64,000 nt of DNA from Rhodoblastus sp963804045 (GTDB taxonomy: Bacteria; Pseudomonadota; Alphaproteobacteria; Rhizobiales; Beijerinckiaceae). How positions within the stretch are numbered: the first letter of the stretch is position 1; every line of letters begins with the position of its first letter. Under the pieces are notes generated by a model. That model had not been told where the DNA came from. It ran no database searches and saw only the letters and a list, made by a program, of their open reading frames with translations. Below, piece after piece: positions 18,808 to 27,017 of the stretch. The translations under genes were made by a program, and so were the position numbers. The stretch lies in assembly GCA_963804045.1 (NCBI GenBank), contig CAWDOR010000036.1, positions 1 to 64,000 of the forward strand, read 5' to 3'.

Positions 18808-19520
18808 CCGGCGGGCAGGGTCAGGCTGTTGAGAAAGCCGGTGAGATCGTCGGTGACGAAATCGACATGGCCAGGCGTATGCGCCTGCTTTTCCCAGGCT
18901 TCGCGATGATCCTCGGCGCCCTGTTGGGGCCGCACCAGCACGGTCAGCATGCCCTGGGCGTGCGGGGCTTCGAGATTATGGACGATGTCCTCGAACATGG
19001 CGGCTTTCGACGGATCGACATTGTGCCGCTCGAAAAAATTCAAATAAGTCTGCAACGCCGGCTTCGGCAGGAAATCCGCCGCCGCGATGTCGAAAAAATC
19101 CTCGAACAAGTGATCGACGCCAAGCTGTTTGGCCGTCGCGAGCGCATGGGCGCGCGAGCCATTGGTCAGCACCAGTTTTCGCCCCGGCAGCGCGGCGATG
19201 GCCGCAGCCAGCGCCGGATTGGGGGCGAGCGAGGAGCGGTCGATGTCATGGACGAAATGCAGGAATTCGTCGGGATCGACCCGATATTCGTGAATCAGGC
19301 CCGACAGCGTCGTGCCATAGACCCGGTAATAGTGCTTTTGCAGGGCGCGGGCTGAGAGTCCGTCCAGGCCGAACAGCGCGATCATATAGGCGGTGATGCG
19401 CGCGTCGATTTTCGGCCAGAGATCGCTGTGCGGCGGGTAGAGCGTATTGTCGAGGTCGAAGACCCAGGTCTCGACCCGGCGGAAATCCGCCAGGTCTTTC
19501 TTGTGGGGCGCGCCCGTCAC
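18804..19520 (-). CDS. HAD-family pyrimidine 5'-nucleotidase-like protein
   Basis: A 238-aa haloacid dehalogenase-type phosphatase. The nucleophile motif is VFDLDNTLYP near residues 20-29, followed by motif II LVLTNGSR and the late acidic motif MFEDIVHN. The small helical cap and the length match the SDT1-like pyrimidine 5'-nucleotidase group that often sits beside argB in Rhizobiales. Its start overlaps the end of argB by 4 bases, so the two are translationally coupled in the argB operon. The end overlaps the convergent dehydrogenase gene. The true substrate is uncertain. Confidence 0.83.
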   Translation of the reverse strand: MTGAPHKKDLADFRRVETWVFDLDNTLYPPHSDLWPKIDARITAYMIALFGLDGLSARALQKHYYRVYGTTLSGLIHEYRVDPDEFLHFVHDIDRSSLAPNPALAAAIAALPGRKLVLTNGSRAHALATAKQLGVDHLFEDFFDIAAADFLPKPALQTYLNFFERHNVDPSKAAMFEDIVHNLEAPHAQGMLTVLVRPQQGAEDHREAWEKQAHTPGHVDFVTDDLTGFLNSLTLPAG

Positions 19521-20419
19521 CTGGTGATCAGCGTGCCGGCGCCGTGGTCGGTCAGCAGTTCGATCAGCACCGCATGGGGAATTTTGCCGTCGAGAATGAC
19601 CACGCCCTCGACGCCCTGCTCGATGGCGTAGATGCAGGTCTCGACCTTGGGAATCATGCCGCCGGTGATCACGCCCTCGGCGATCAGCGCGGGAATGTCG
19701 CCAATGCGCAATTCCTTGATCAGATTCTTGTCCTTGTCGAGCACGCCGGGCACGTCGGTCAGCAGCAGCAGGCGCTTGGCGCCCAGGGCTCCGGCGATGG
19801 CGCCGGCGAAAGTGTCGGCGTTGACATTATAGGTCTCGCCCTCCGCGCCCAAGGCGATCGGCGCCAGCACGGGGATCAGCTCGCGTCCCAGAACCTGTTC
19901 GAGCACGGTGGCGTCGACCTTGTCGGGCTCGCCGACAAAGCCGTAATCGACGGCCGGCTTGCCGTCGCGTTCGGCCTTTTCGACCTTTCGGGCGGTGACC
20001 ATGTTGCCATCCTTGCCGCACAGGCCGATGGCGCGTCCGCCCTCGCTGTTGATCGTGCCGACGATCTGCTTGTTGATGGCGCCGGCCAGCACCATTTCCA
20101 CCACTTCCACGGTGGCCTTGTCGGTGATGCGCAGGCCGTCGGCGAATTCCGACTTGATGCCGAGCTTGCCGAGCATGACGCCGATCTGCGGGCCGCCGCC
20201 ATGGACCACCACCGGATTGACGCCGGACTGTTCGAGCAGGACCATGTCGCGGGCGAAATTGCGCGCGGTCGCTTCGTCGCCCATGGCGTGGCCGCCATAT
20301 TTCACCACGACGATGGCCTCGTCGTAATGCAGCATGTGGGGCAGGGCCTGCATCAGGATTTTGGCCTGATCCACCGCCGCGGCCTGATCGAGGGGTTGCG
20401 TGGTCCTGATGTCGCTCAT
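19517..20419 (-). CDS. argB: Acetylglutamate kinase
   Basis: Cytoplasmic enzyme that phosphorylates N-acetylglutamate in arginine synthesis, 300 aa. Amino-acid kinase motifs are clear: VVVKYGGHAMGD near the N-terminus, VVHGGGPQIGVML for substrate binding, AINKQIVGTINSEGG and VITGGMIPKVETCI near the C-terminus. I placed the start at ATG 20419 (MSDIRTTQPLD); a longer frame to 20494 would overlap the yihA end and adds non-conserved residues. It is located between yihA and the HAD gene, as in many Rhizobiales. Confidence 0.96.
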   Translation of the reverse strand: MSDIRTTQPLDQAAAVDQAKILMQALPHMLHYDEAIVVVKYGGHAMGDEATARNFARDMVLLEQSGVNPVVVHGGGPQIGVMLGKLGIKSEFADGLRITDKATVEVVEMVLAGAINKQIVGTINSEGGRAIGLCGKDGNMVTARKVEKAERDGKPAVDYGFVGEPDKVDATVLEQVLGRELIPVLAPIALGAEGETYNVNADTFAGAIAGALGAKRLLLLTDVPGVLDKDKNLIKELRIGDIPALIAEGVITGGMIPKVETCIYAIEQGVEGVVILDGKIPHAVLIELLTDHGAGTLITR

Positions 20420-20474
20420 GACGGGGCCCTGGCTCGTGTTGCGCGGGTTGTTTAGCTCGATTCCGCCCGATGGC

Positions 20475-21164
20475 TCAAGCGCGCAGCCGGGCAAAAGCGT
20501 CGCGGTCGCGTTCGGCGTAGAGTTGCATGATCGCCGCGCGCAAATCGGCGAGACCTTCGCCAGAATGCGACGACAGGAAGATGACGTGCGGGTGCGCGGC
20601 GGGATGTTTCTTCAGCGCGGCTTGCGTCTCTTCAATGGTTTTTTCGATCAGGGATTTTTTCACTTCGTCGCGTTTGGTCAGCACGATCTGATAGGACAGC
20701 GCCGCCTGATCGAGCAAGGTCAGCATTTCCCCATCGACGTCCTTGAGGCCGTGGCGGCCGTCGATCAACACGAAAACGCGGGCCAGCGACGCGCGCCCGC
20801 GCAAAAAATCCTTCATCAGCCGGGTCCAGTTGGCGATCTTCTCCTTGGAGACCGCCGCATAGCCATAGCCAGGCATATCGACCAGCCGCAGCAAGGGCGC
20901 TTCCGCGTCTGGACCGAGATTGAAGAAATTGAGCTGCTGGGTGCGCCCCGGCGTATGCGAGGTCCGCGCCAGCGTCTTGCGCGCGGTCAGCGCGTTGAGG
21001 AGAGAGCTCTTGCCGACGTTGGAGCGTCCGGCGAAGGCGATCTCGAGCGGCCCCATCGGCGGCAGGCCGTCGATCTTGTCCGCCGCCCAGATGAATTCGC
21101 AATTTTGCGCGAACAGCCAGCGGCCGATCTCGGCATAGTCGGGGGCGGGATCGGTTTCAGTCAT
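20475..21164 (-). CDS. yihA: Ribosome biogenesis GTP-binding protein YihA/YsxC
   Basis: Essential EngB-type GTPase, 229 aa, needed for large-subunit ribosome assembly. G1 is AFAGRSNVGKSSLLNAL, G3 is LVDMPGYGYA, G4 is LTKRDE, and the conserved switch stretch SHTPGRTQQLNFF is intact. The length is normal for the family. The gene follows yidC after a spacer that holds a perfect inverted repeat and precedes argB by 55 bases. Confidence 0.96.
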   Translation of the reverse strand: MTETDPAPDYAEIGRWLFAQNCEFIWAADKIDGLPPMGPLEIAFAGRSNVGKSSLLNALTARKTLARTSHTPGRTQQLNFFNLGPDAEAPLLRLVDMPGYGYAAVSKEKIANWTRLMKDFLRGRASLARVFVLIDGRHGLKDVDGEMLTLLDQAALSYQIVLTKRDEVKKSLIEKTIEETQAALKKHPAAHPHVIFLSSHSGEGLADLRAAIMQLYAERDRDAFARLRA

Positions 21165-21199
21165 GGAGTCGCCCAGGTTGGAGGCGCCGATCGCTGGCG

Positions 21200-21229
21200 C
21201 TCCCTCTCCCCGCAGGCGGGGAGAGGGAG
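21200..21229. repeat. Perfect 14-bp intergenic palindrome (REP-like)
   Basis: CTCCCTCTCCCCGC (21200-21213) and GCGGGGAGAGGGAG (21216-21229) form a perfect stem with a two-base gap, between yidC and yihA. It resembles the short palindromic repeats scattered between genes in many alphaproteobacteria. There is no T-run, so it may stabilise or attenuate the mRNA rather than end it. Confidence 0.6.
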
Positions 21230-21233
21230 AAAA

Positions 21234-23030
21234 TCAGGCCGATTTCGCGAAGGTCTTGCGCAGATTGTCGAACAGTTCGACCTTCACCCCGGCGCGCGAC
21301 ATGATCAGGCTTTGCTGGGCGACGGAGAGCAGATTGTTCCAGGTCCAGTAGATCACCAGTCCCGCGGGGAAGGCGCCGAGCATGAAGGTGAAGATCACCG
21401 GCATCCACGCGAACATGGTCTTCTGCACGGGATCGGCGGGTTCGGGGTTCATCTTCATCTGCACCCACATCGACACGCCCATCACCAGCGGCCAGACGCC
21501 GAGATGAAGGAAATGGCCGATCATCGGCGCTTGCGTCGGATCGAAGTGCAGCAGGCCGAACAGGGTGAAGACATTGGTCGGGTCGGGCGCCGAGAGGTCG
21601 TGAATCCAGCCGAAGAACGGCGCCTGGCGCATTTCGATGGAGACGAACAGCACCTTGTAGAGCGAGAAGAACACCGGGATTTGCAGCAGAACCGGCAGGC
21701 AGCCCGAGACCGGATTGACCTTCTCGTTGCGGTAGAGAGCCATGATCTCTTCCTGCTGCTTCACCTTGTCGTCGGCATATTTCTCCTGAAGCGCCTTCAT
21801 CTTCGGCTGGATGACCTTCATTTTGGCCATGGAGAGATAGGACTTGCTGGCGAGCGGATAGAACAGGCCCTTGACGATCAGCGTGATGGCGAGAATGGCG
21901 AAGCCGAAATTGCCGACCAGCTTGTAGAGGGTCTCAAGCAGCCAGAACATCGGCCGGGTGATGAAATGGAACCAGCCCCAGTCGATCATCATGTCGAATT
22001 TGCTGACGCCGAGATCGTTCTGATAGTGGTCGAGAACCTTGCTTTCCTTGGCGCCGGCGAAAATCCGCGTGGCCGCCGACCAGGATTCGCCGGGCGCCAG
22101 GGTTTTCTGCTCGCCGAAGGCATCGGCCTGATATTGCTGCTGGGCGCCGGAAAATTCGCGGAACCAGCCTTTGTAGCCTTCGCTGGCGTCCGGGACGATG
22201 GCGGTGGCCCAATATTTGTCGGTGAAGCCGAGCCAGCCGCCCTGCGCATAGGCGTCCACGGGCAGCACCTTGGCCTTGCCGGTTTCCTTGGCGATCGCCG
22301 CATAGGTCAGTTCGGTGGAGCTTTGCTCGGCGCCGACCACGCCGATGAAGCCCTCATGCAGCACGGCGTAGCCAGAAGTCTTGGGCAGGCCCTGGCGGGT
22401 GGCGGAGGCGTCGGGGAAGAAGGAAACCGCGTCCTTGCCGTGGTTTTCCACGGTGTCGGCGATAGTGAACATATAGGACTCGTCCACCGAAATCTTGCGC
22501 TTGATGACCAGGCCCTTGCCATTGTCGAAGGTCAGGGTGACCGGCGTGCTCTCCGTCAGCTTGTCGCCATCGGCCTTCCACAGCGTATCCGGCTTGGGCA
22601 GATCGAGCGTCGCGCCGCGCGGCGCGACATAGCCGAGGTCGATGAAATAGCCATCCTGGACTCCGGAGGGCGACAACAGAACGATATTGGCGCTGGTCGG
22701 ATCGGTGGTCTCGCGATAGGCCTTCAGCGCGAGATCGTCGAGCCGGGCGCCCTTGAGCGACAAGGTGCCGGACAAGGATTTGGTGTCGATGACCAGACGC
22801 GGGCTCTCCGCCAGAGCCTGGGCGCGGCTGAGCGGCGCCGCGGGCTGTTGCGGAGCGACGGCGCCCGGCTCGGCGGCCGGCGCCGTCGGGTCGCGGGCGA
22901 TGTCGTTGAGCTGGCTCTGCGTCTGTCGCGCCTGCTGGATCTTGGGAGCGCCATAAAAATGGTTCCAGCCGACGATGACCAGCAGGGACAGGCCCATGGC
23001 GAGGAGGAGGTTCTTGGCGTCGTTTTGCAT
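21234..23030 (-). CDS. yidC: Membrane protein insertase YidC
   Basis: Essential inner-membrane insertase of 598 aa with the gram-negative layout: an N-terminal anchor (LLLAMGLSLLVIVGWN), a large periplasmic beta domain (about residues 60-350) and a conserved five-helix core that includes GNFGFAILAITLIVKGLFYP and SGCLPVLLQIPVFFSLYKVL. It works with SecYEG and alone on small membrane proteins. The start is three bases from the stop of rnpA, as expected for the rpmH-rnpA-yidC set. Confidence 0.97.
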   Translation of the reverse strand: MQNDAKNLLLAMGLSLLVIVGWNHFYGAPKIQQARQTQSQLNDIARDPTAPAAEPGAVAPQQPAAPLSRAQALAESPRLVIDTKSLSGTLSLKGARLDDLALKAYRETTDPTSANIVLLSPSGVQDGYFIDLGYVAPRGATLDLPKPDTLWKADGDKLTESTPVTLTFDNGKGLVIKRKISVDESYMFTIADTVENHGKDAVSFFPDASATRQGLPKTSGYAVLHEGFIGVVGAEQSSTELTYAAIAKETGKAKVLPVDAYAQGGWLGFTDKYWATAIVPDASEGYKGWFREFSGAQQQYQADAFGEQKTLAPGESWSAATRIFAGAKESKVLDHYQNDLGVSKFDMMIDWGWFHFITRPMFWLLETLYKLVGNFGFAILAITLIVKGLFYPLASKSYLSMAKMKVIQPKMKALQEKYADDKVKQQEEIMALYRNEKVNPVSGCLPVLLQIPVFFSLYKVLFVSIEMRQAPFFGWIHDLSAPDPTNVFTLFGLLHFDPTQAPMIGHFLHLGVWPLVMGVSMWVQMKMNPEPADPVQKTMFAWMPVIFTFMLGAFPAGLVIYWTWNNLLSVAQQSLIMSRAGVKVELFDNLRKTFAKSA

Positions 23031-23032
23031 GT

Positions 23033-23470
23033 TCAGCGGTCTTGCTTGCGATCGTCTGGAGAAATTTTGCCCAGGGCCCGGCGGAATTCGCCGCGCAGAG
23101 CCTCGAATTCCGCGGTCAGGGCCTCGATTCGGCCAACCAGCACGTAATCCATATGGGGTCTCGCCCGTCCCTGCGCATCGAGTCGGACGATTTCGCGGAG
23201 ACGGCGGCGGATGCGGTTGCGCACCACGGCGTTGCCGACCTTTTTGGTGACGGTGAAGCCGAAGCGCGGGGCGGCCCTAGCCGGCTCGCCGTCGCCGCGC
23301 GGGCGCGCCTGGAGCAGGAACCCCCGCCGGTGCTGGCGAAGCCCCTTGGCGGCGGCAAGAAAATCGGCGCGTTTTTTCAACCGCTCAGGGCGCGCAACGC
23401 CAATCGCGTCGCCCTCGGCGGCAGCCGAAGGGCGGCGCGAAAAAAATTCGCCGTCGCCGGGACGGGGCAT
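23033..23470 (-). CDS. rnpA: Ribonuclease P protein component
   Basis: Protein subunit of RNase P, which processes the 5' ends of tRNA precursors. The RNR motif is seen in KKVGNAVVRNRIRRRLREIV, and the family opening is ERLKKRADFLAAAKG. The frame from ATG 23470 gives 145 aa with about 24 extra residues before the usual opening; a shorter GTG start just ahead of ARPERLKKR is equally possible. It lies between rpmH and yidC on the same strand. Confidence 0.93.
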   Translation of the reverse strand: MPRPGDGEFFSRRPSAAAEGDAIGVARPERLKKRADFLAAAKGLRQHRRGFLLQARPRGDGEPARAAPRFGFTVTKKVGNAVVRNRIRRRLREIVRLDAQGRARPHMDYVLVGRIEALTAEFEALRGEFRRALGKISPDDRKQDR

Positions 23471-23501
23471 GGCGCGAGCCGGGCGCGAACGCGCCGCGGC
23501 T

Positions 23502-23636
23502 TCAGGCCGAGAGGCGCTTGCGGCCGCGGGCGCGGCGAGCGGCGATCACCTTGCGGCCGCCGACGGTGGCCATGCGGGCGCGAAAACCATGGCGGCGCTT
23601 GCGCACCAGTTTGGAAGGTTGATAGGTCCGCTTCAC
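23502..23636 (-). CDS. rpmH: 50S ribosomal protein L34
   Basis: A 44-aa ribosomal protein with the whole L34 signature: KRTYQPSKLVRKRRHGF and RARGRKRLSA at the end. It starts with GTG at 23636, since no ATG lies in frame at the conserved position. It heads the rpmH-rnpA-yidC-yihA-argB run. The 296 bases upstream (23637-23932) hold no other gene and should contain the rpmH promoter and the 5' flank of the divergent tRNA. Confidence 0.96.
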   Translation of the reverse strand: MKRTYQPSKLVRKRRHGFRARMATVGGRKVIAARRARGRKRLSA

Positions 23637-23932
23637 GGGTCTGCTCCGGTCTCTTTGGCGCTGGAACTCAAGTCCGCGCCGGATTTGAAAGGGTTCGCGC
23701 CACGCCGGTTCCCGTCCGATCCTGTTATCGAGGATGCGACAAGCCATCGACGTCGGCGCGAAGCCGAAATCGCGAGCGGCCTTATAGAGGCAAGGGGGGC
23801 GAAAAGTCAACGCGGGCGCGTCGGGAAAGCGCGCAGGAAAAAAACGCGGAGGCGGGGTTGCCAAGGGGGGCGCGAGCGGCTAAACAGCGCCCCACTGTCG
23901 CGGAGGGGAGAGCAATCGCCCGCCAGACACAG

Positions 23933-24009
23933 GCGCCCGTAGCTCAGCTGGATAGAGCACTAGACTACGAATCTAGGGGTCAGAGGTTCGAATCCTTTCG
24001 GGCGCGCCA
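23933..24009 (+). tRNA. tRNA-Arg (anticodon ACG)
   Basis: A 77-base cloverleaf. The acceptor stem GCGCCCG (23933-23939) pairs with CGGGCGC (23999-24005), followed by G and an encoded CCA (24007-24009). The anticodon stem CTAGA/TCTAG encloses the loop CTACGAA, with the anticodon ACG at 23967-23969. The T loop is GGTTCGAATCC. A34 is expected to be edited to inosine, reading CGN codons. Confidence 0.97.
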
Positions 24010-24309
24010 TTCAAACATCAATCAGACATATGCCTTTCCAATGAGGCCGAACGGGGCGCCAAGCGCCAGCGTGGTCAGGCAATCGTCATCGGCGAGCCCG
24101 GGACGAATCGCGAAAACCACCACGCCCAGGACGCAGAGACAATCGAGCGCGCTGGCCGTCGCTTCGCGATCGTCCTCGTCAGGGCTTTGCGGCGCGCGGG
24201 CTGGGATGACCGGCGTTTGGGCCGGTGGCGGGCGGGTCCTGGACAGGTCTTGCCGGCGCGCGGCGCTTCTGCTTGAACAAAAGCGAGTTCATTCGCCGAG
24301 GAGGCCGCC
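24010..24309. other. Intergenic stretch without a recognisable gene
   Basis: The 300 bases after the tRNA show no supported reading frame on either strand, no phage integrase remnant and no copy of the tRNA 3' end. It presumably carries the promoter of the aldolase gene. Confidence 0.5.
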
Positions 24310-25107
24310 GTGCAGACCCCATCGAATCCGTTCAAACGCGCGCTGAAATCCGGCGCGCGGCAAATCGGCCTGTGGGTCGCCCTGGCCAATTCCTACAGCG
24401 CCGAAATCTGCGCCGGCGCCGGCTTCGACTGGCTGCTGCTCGATGGCGAACATTCGCCGCTCGATCTGCGCACCATGCTGGCGCAATTGCAGGTGGTCGA
24501 ACCCTATGCGTCGCATCCGATCCTGCGGCCGCCGCAGGGCGATCCGACGCTCATCAAGCAGTTTCTCGACATTGGCGCGCAATCGCTGCTGATCCCCATG
24601 GTCGAGACGGCGGAGCAAGCGGATATGCTGGTGCGCGCCACGCGCTATCCGCCGCACGGTTTTCGCGGCGTCGGCGCCGGCATTGCGCGCGCCGCGCGCT
24701 GGGGGCGCGCCGCCGACTATCTGGCGCGCGCCAATGATGAAATCTGCCTGCTGCTCCAGGTCGAAACCAAGGCGGGTCTGGACAATGTCGAAGCCATAGC
24801 GGCGGTGCAGGGCGTCGATGGCGTGTTCCTCGGCGCGGCCGATCTGTCGGCGTCGCTGGGCCATCTCGGCCAGCCGCGCCATCCGGAAGTGGTCGCCGCC
24901 ATGGAAAAGGCGGTGCGGCAAATTCTGGCGGCGGGCAAGGCGGCGGGCGTGCTGGCGACGGACGAAGCGGTGGCGCGCGCCTTTCTCGACCTCGGCGCGA
25001 CCTTTGTCGCGGTCGGCGTCGATACGATGGTGCTGGCGCAAGCGACCCAGACCCTGGCGCGGCGTTTCATCGACGGCGCGCCGGAGCCGGCCTCCGGCGG
25101 CTATTGA
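24310..25107 (+). CDS. HpcH/HpaI-family aldolase
   Basis: A 265-aa class II pyruvate aldolase of the HpaI/GarL type, which cleaves 4-hydroxy-2-oxo acids to pyruvate plus an aldehyde. The family motifs are LLLDGEHSPLDLRTM near the N-terminus, LLIPMVETAEQA, metal-ligand Glu in LQVETKAGLDNV and Asp in FLGAADLSASLG. GTG at 24310 is taken as start, giving the usual opening QTPSNPFKRAL. There is no pathway partner nearby (only an alpha/beta hydrolase in convergent orientation), so the physiological substrate is unknown. Confidence 0.86.
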   Translation: MQTPSNPFKRALKSGARQIGLWVALANSYSAEICAGAGFDWLLLDGEHSPLDLRTMLAQLQVVEPYASHPILRPPQGDPTLIKQFLDIGAQSLLIPMVETAEQADMLVRATRYPPHGFRGVGAGIARAARWGRAADYLARANDEICLLLQVETKAGLDNVEAIAAVQGVDGVFLGAADLSASLGHLGQPRHPEVVAAMEKAVRQILAAGKAAGVLATDEAVARAFLDLGATFVAVGVDTMVLAQATQTLARRFIDGAPEPASGGY

Positions 25108-25156
25108 AGCGCCGGCTTGGCGCCAGGCCGCGCCGGCGCAAGGGCGTCAAGCCAAT

Positions 25157-25984
25157 TCACGGCAGCGGGTCGAGAAAGGCGCCGACGGCGTTCAGCACCG
25201 CCTCGGGCTGTTCGCGATGCGGCGTGTGGCCGCAGCCGCCGAGAATGACCGCCTGACGGTCGCCGGGCGCCAGTTCGGCGATGCGCTTGGCTTGCGCGGG
25301 CGAGCCATATTCGTCGTTTTCGCCGTGAAGGGCGAGAACCGGGCAACGCAGGGCGCGTAAATCCTCGTCGAGCGTCCAGTCGGCGAAGTCCGGCGAAAGC
25401 CAGGTCTTCGTCCAGGCGTCCAGCGCCCAGCGGGCCTTGTCGCCATGATAACGCGCCAGCCGCTGCATTTGTCCCGGCTGTTCGAACGCCGCTTGCGCCC
25501 GGCGAATGCCTTCGAGCGTGCGGTCCTCGACCATGGCTTGCGCCGCGACGGTGATCACCGCCAGTGTGGCCTCCAGAAAGGTTGCGCCGGCCGCGACCGC
25601 CATGCCGCCGCCGACGCTGTGGCCGAACAGGATCATCTGGCCGATCCGCAAATGGTCGCGCAACGCGGCGAATTCCCCCCGCGCCTGACGGCGGATGAAA
25701 TCGCGCGGCAATCGGCCCGAACAGGGATCGGATTTGCCGAAGCCGAGCCGGTCATAGGCGATGACGGGGCGATCCGTCGCCTGCGCCAGTTTCTCCGGAA
25801 AATCGCGCCAGAGTTCGACGGAACCGATGGAATCGTGAAACAGGACGATCGGCTTGCGCCCGCCGCCGGCGTCCAGGCGTCCCCAGAGCTTCGCGAAGAT
25901 TTTTCCGGATGCGGTGGCGACGACGAACTCTTCGTCGCGCATTGCGGCGGGAGCCGCCGCCCGGGATGAATTGTCAGTGTGCAT
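25157..25984 (-). CDS. Alpha/beta hydrolase
   Basis: A 275-aa alpha/beta-fold hydrolase. The nucleophile elbow is ILFGHSVGGGMAV, the oxyanion region is VLFHDSIGS, the acid is likely in LHGENDEYG and the histidine in GCGHTPHREQPEAV. The catalytic triad therefore looks complete. The start at ATG 25984 (MHTDNSSRAAA) has the ribosome binding site AAAGGA a few bases upstream; the longer frame to 26023 lacks one. It is transcribed away from the injection system cluster. The substrate cannot be told from sequence. Confidence 0.83.
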   Translation of the reverse strand: MHTDNSSRAAAPAAMRDEEFVVATASGKIFAKLWGRLDAGGGRKPIVLFHDSIGSVELWRDFPEKLAQATDRPVIAYDRLGFGKSDPCSGRLPRDFIRRQARGEFAALRDHLRIGQMILFGHSVGGGMAVAAGATFLEATLAVITVAAQAMVEDRTLEGIRRAQAAFEQPGQMQRLARYHGDKARWALDAWTKTWLSPDFADWTLDEDLRALRCPVLALHGENDEYGSPAQAKRIAELAPGDRQAVILGGCGHTPHREQPEAVLNAVGAFLDPLP

Positions 25985-26218
25985 CGCTATCCTTTCACAC
26001 ACAGGGGCGCCAGACCGGAGCACGTCTTAGGACATCGCGCCGAGCGGCGCCACGGTTTCGACCCAATGCCAAAGCCGGCGCCGGCCATCCGTCGCCAAGA
26101 AAAATTCGGTCTTGAGCATCGCCTGGCGGAACCTTCCGGCCCGTCGCGCGTCTTTTATGGTCACGCCGATCCCAATGGCGCGCGGGGTCGAGCTTTTTGA
26201 AAAACTTCAAGTTATCGC

Positions 26219-26247
26219 TTGCGCCATTTAATGATTGTTGCTATAGA
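26219..26247 (+). promoter_or_regulatory. Candidate sigma-70-type promoter of the injection system operon
   Basis: TTGCGC (26219-26224), a 17-base spacer and TATAGA (26242-26247) lie in the AT-rich 400-base region 25985-26384, about 138 bases before the first gene of the contractile system. It is the best -35/-10 pair seen here and would leave a long 5' leader that contains the dyad at 26297-26318. This is prediction by eye. Confidence 0.4.
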
Positions 26248-26296
26248 AAGCGCTGTAAAAATCGGAACTTACAAGAATAGTTCCGCTTGACGCGAT

Positions 26297-26318
26297 CTCA
26301 CGCCCGTGATTTCGTGAG
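26297..26318. promoter_or_regulatory. Dyad in the leader of the injection system operon
   Basis: CTCACG (26297-26302) and CGTGAG (26313-26318) are perfect inverted 6-base arms around a 10-base loop, 67 bases before the first start codon. It could be an operator or an mRNA hairpin. The following TAAATATTTATTG is very AT-rich and precedes the ribosome binding site GGAGGC at 26375-26380. Confidence 0.35.
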
Positions 26319-26384
26319 TAAATATTTATTGTTTTGGCGAAAGTTGTTTCGTCAGCCTGTCTTTTATATTTATTGGAGGCGCCT

Positions 26385-27017
26385 GTGGCAAGTTACGCAG
26401 CGATCCAGGGCGTCATGTCGGCGATCCAGGGCATGCTGTCGGAGAATTTGCCGGCGGAATTGACGGGCGCCGCGGCGCCGGGCGGGGAGTCGGTCAGCGG
26501 CTCCGTCAAATTATTCGGCAGCCAGGATTTCAAGAACCCGCCCGCCGGCGATTATCTGGCCCTCTGGCTCTATCGCCTCAGCGTCGATCCCACGGTCGCC
26601 GGCGGCTATCGCCGGGCCCTGCCGGGAACGCCGAAAACGGCGGAGATACCGCTGATGCTGCATTTCCTGCTGATCGCCATGGGCTCATCCGCTTTCGCCG
26701 AAATCAGCCTGATGGGCTGGGCGTTCCAGCAATTGGCGATCAATCCGGTCATCGGCGCGGATCGGCTGGCGGCGCAAATCCCGCCGGCGGCCGGCGCGCC
26801 GGCCTTGTCCTTCGACTGGGACGAATCCGACGATGTGCAAGTCTCCACCGAGGAGCTGACGCGCGAGGAGCTGATGCGCATCTGGGACACGCTGCCGATG
26901 AAATATTGCCTCACCGTGCCCTATGTGGCGCGTGGCTTGCGGGTGCTTCTCCAGCCCGACATGCGCCAATATGCGCCGGTGCTCGACCGCGCCCTGGTCG
27001 CGGGAGACGCGACATGA
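26385..27017 (+). CDS. eCIS DUF4255/Pvc16-like tail cap (terminator) protein
   Basis: First gene of the contractile injection system, 210 aa. It resembles the DUF4255 (Pvc16 N-terminal) family: YAAIQGVMSAIQGML at the start, LALWLYRLSVDPT, PLMLHFLLIAMGSS, and RIWDTLPMKYCLTVPYVARG near the end. In Afp and PVC particles the homolog caps the tail and ends tube and sheath assembly. The start is GTG at 26385, set by the strong ribosome binding site GGAGGC four bases upstream. The stop overlaps the next start (ATGA), so it is translationally coupled. Its position at the head rather than the end of the locus is a known alternative eCIS order. Confidence 0.85.
   Translation: MASYAAIQGVMSAIQGMLSENLPAELTGAAAPGGESVSGSVKLFGSQDFKNPPAGDYLALWLYRLSVDPTVAGGYRRALPGTPKTAEIPLMLHFLLIAMGSSAFAEISLMGWAFQQLAINPVIGADRLAAQIPPAAGAPALSFDWDESDDVQVSTEELTREELMRIWDTLPMKYCLTVPYVARGLRVLLQPDMRQYAPVLDRALVAGDAT

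Noticed and set aside
23933..24009. tRNA-Arg as integration site for the injection system island
   Set aside because: I found no second copy of the tRNA 3' end near 56-57 kb, no integrase gene and no transposase in the window.
24075..24389. Minus-strand frame of 104 codons after the tRNA
   Set aside because: It overlaps the start of the aldolase gene, has low-complexity Arg/Ala composition and no ribosome binding site.
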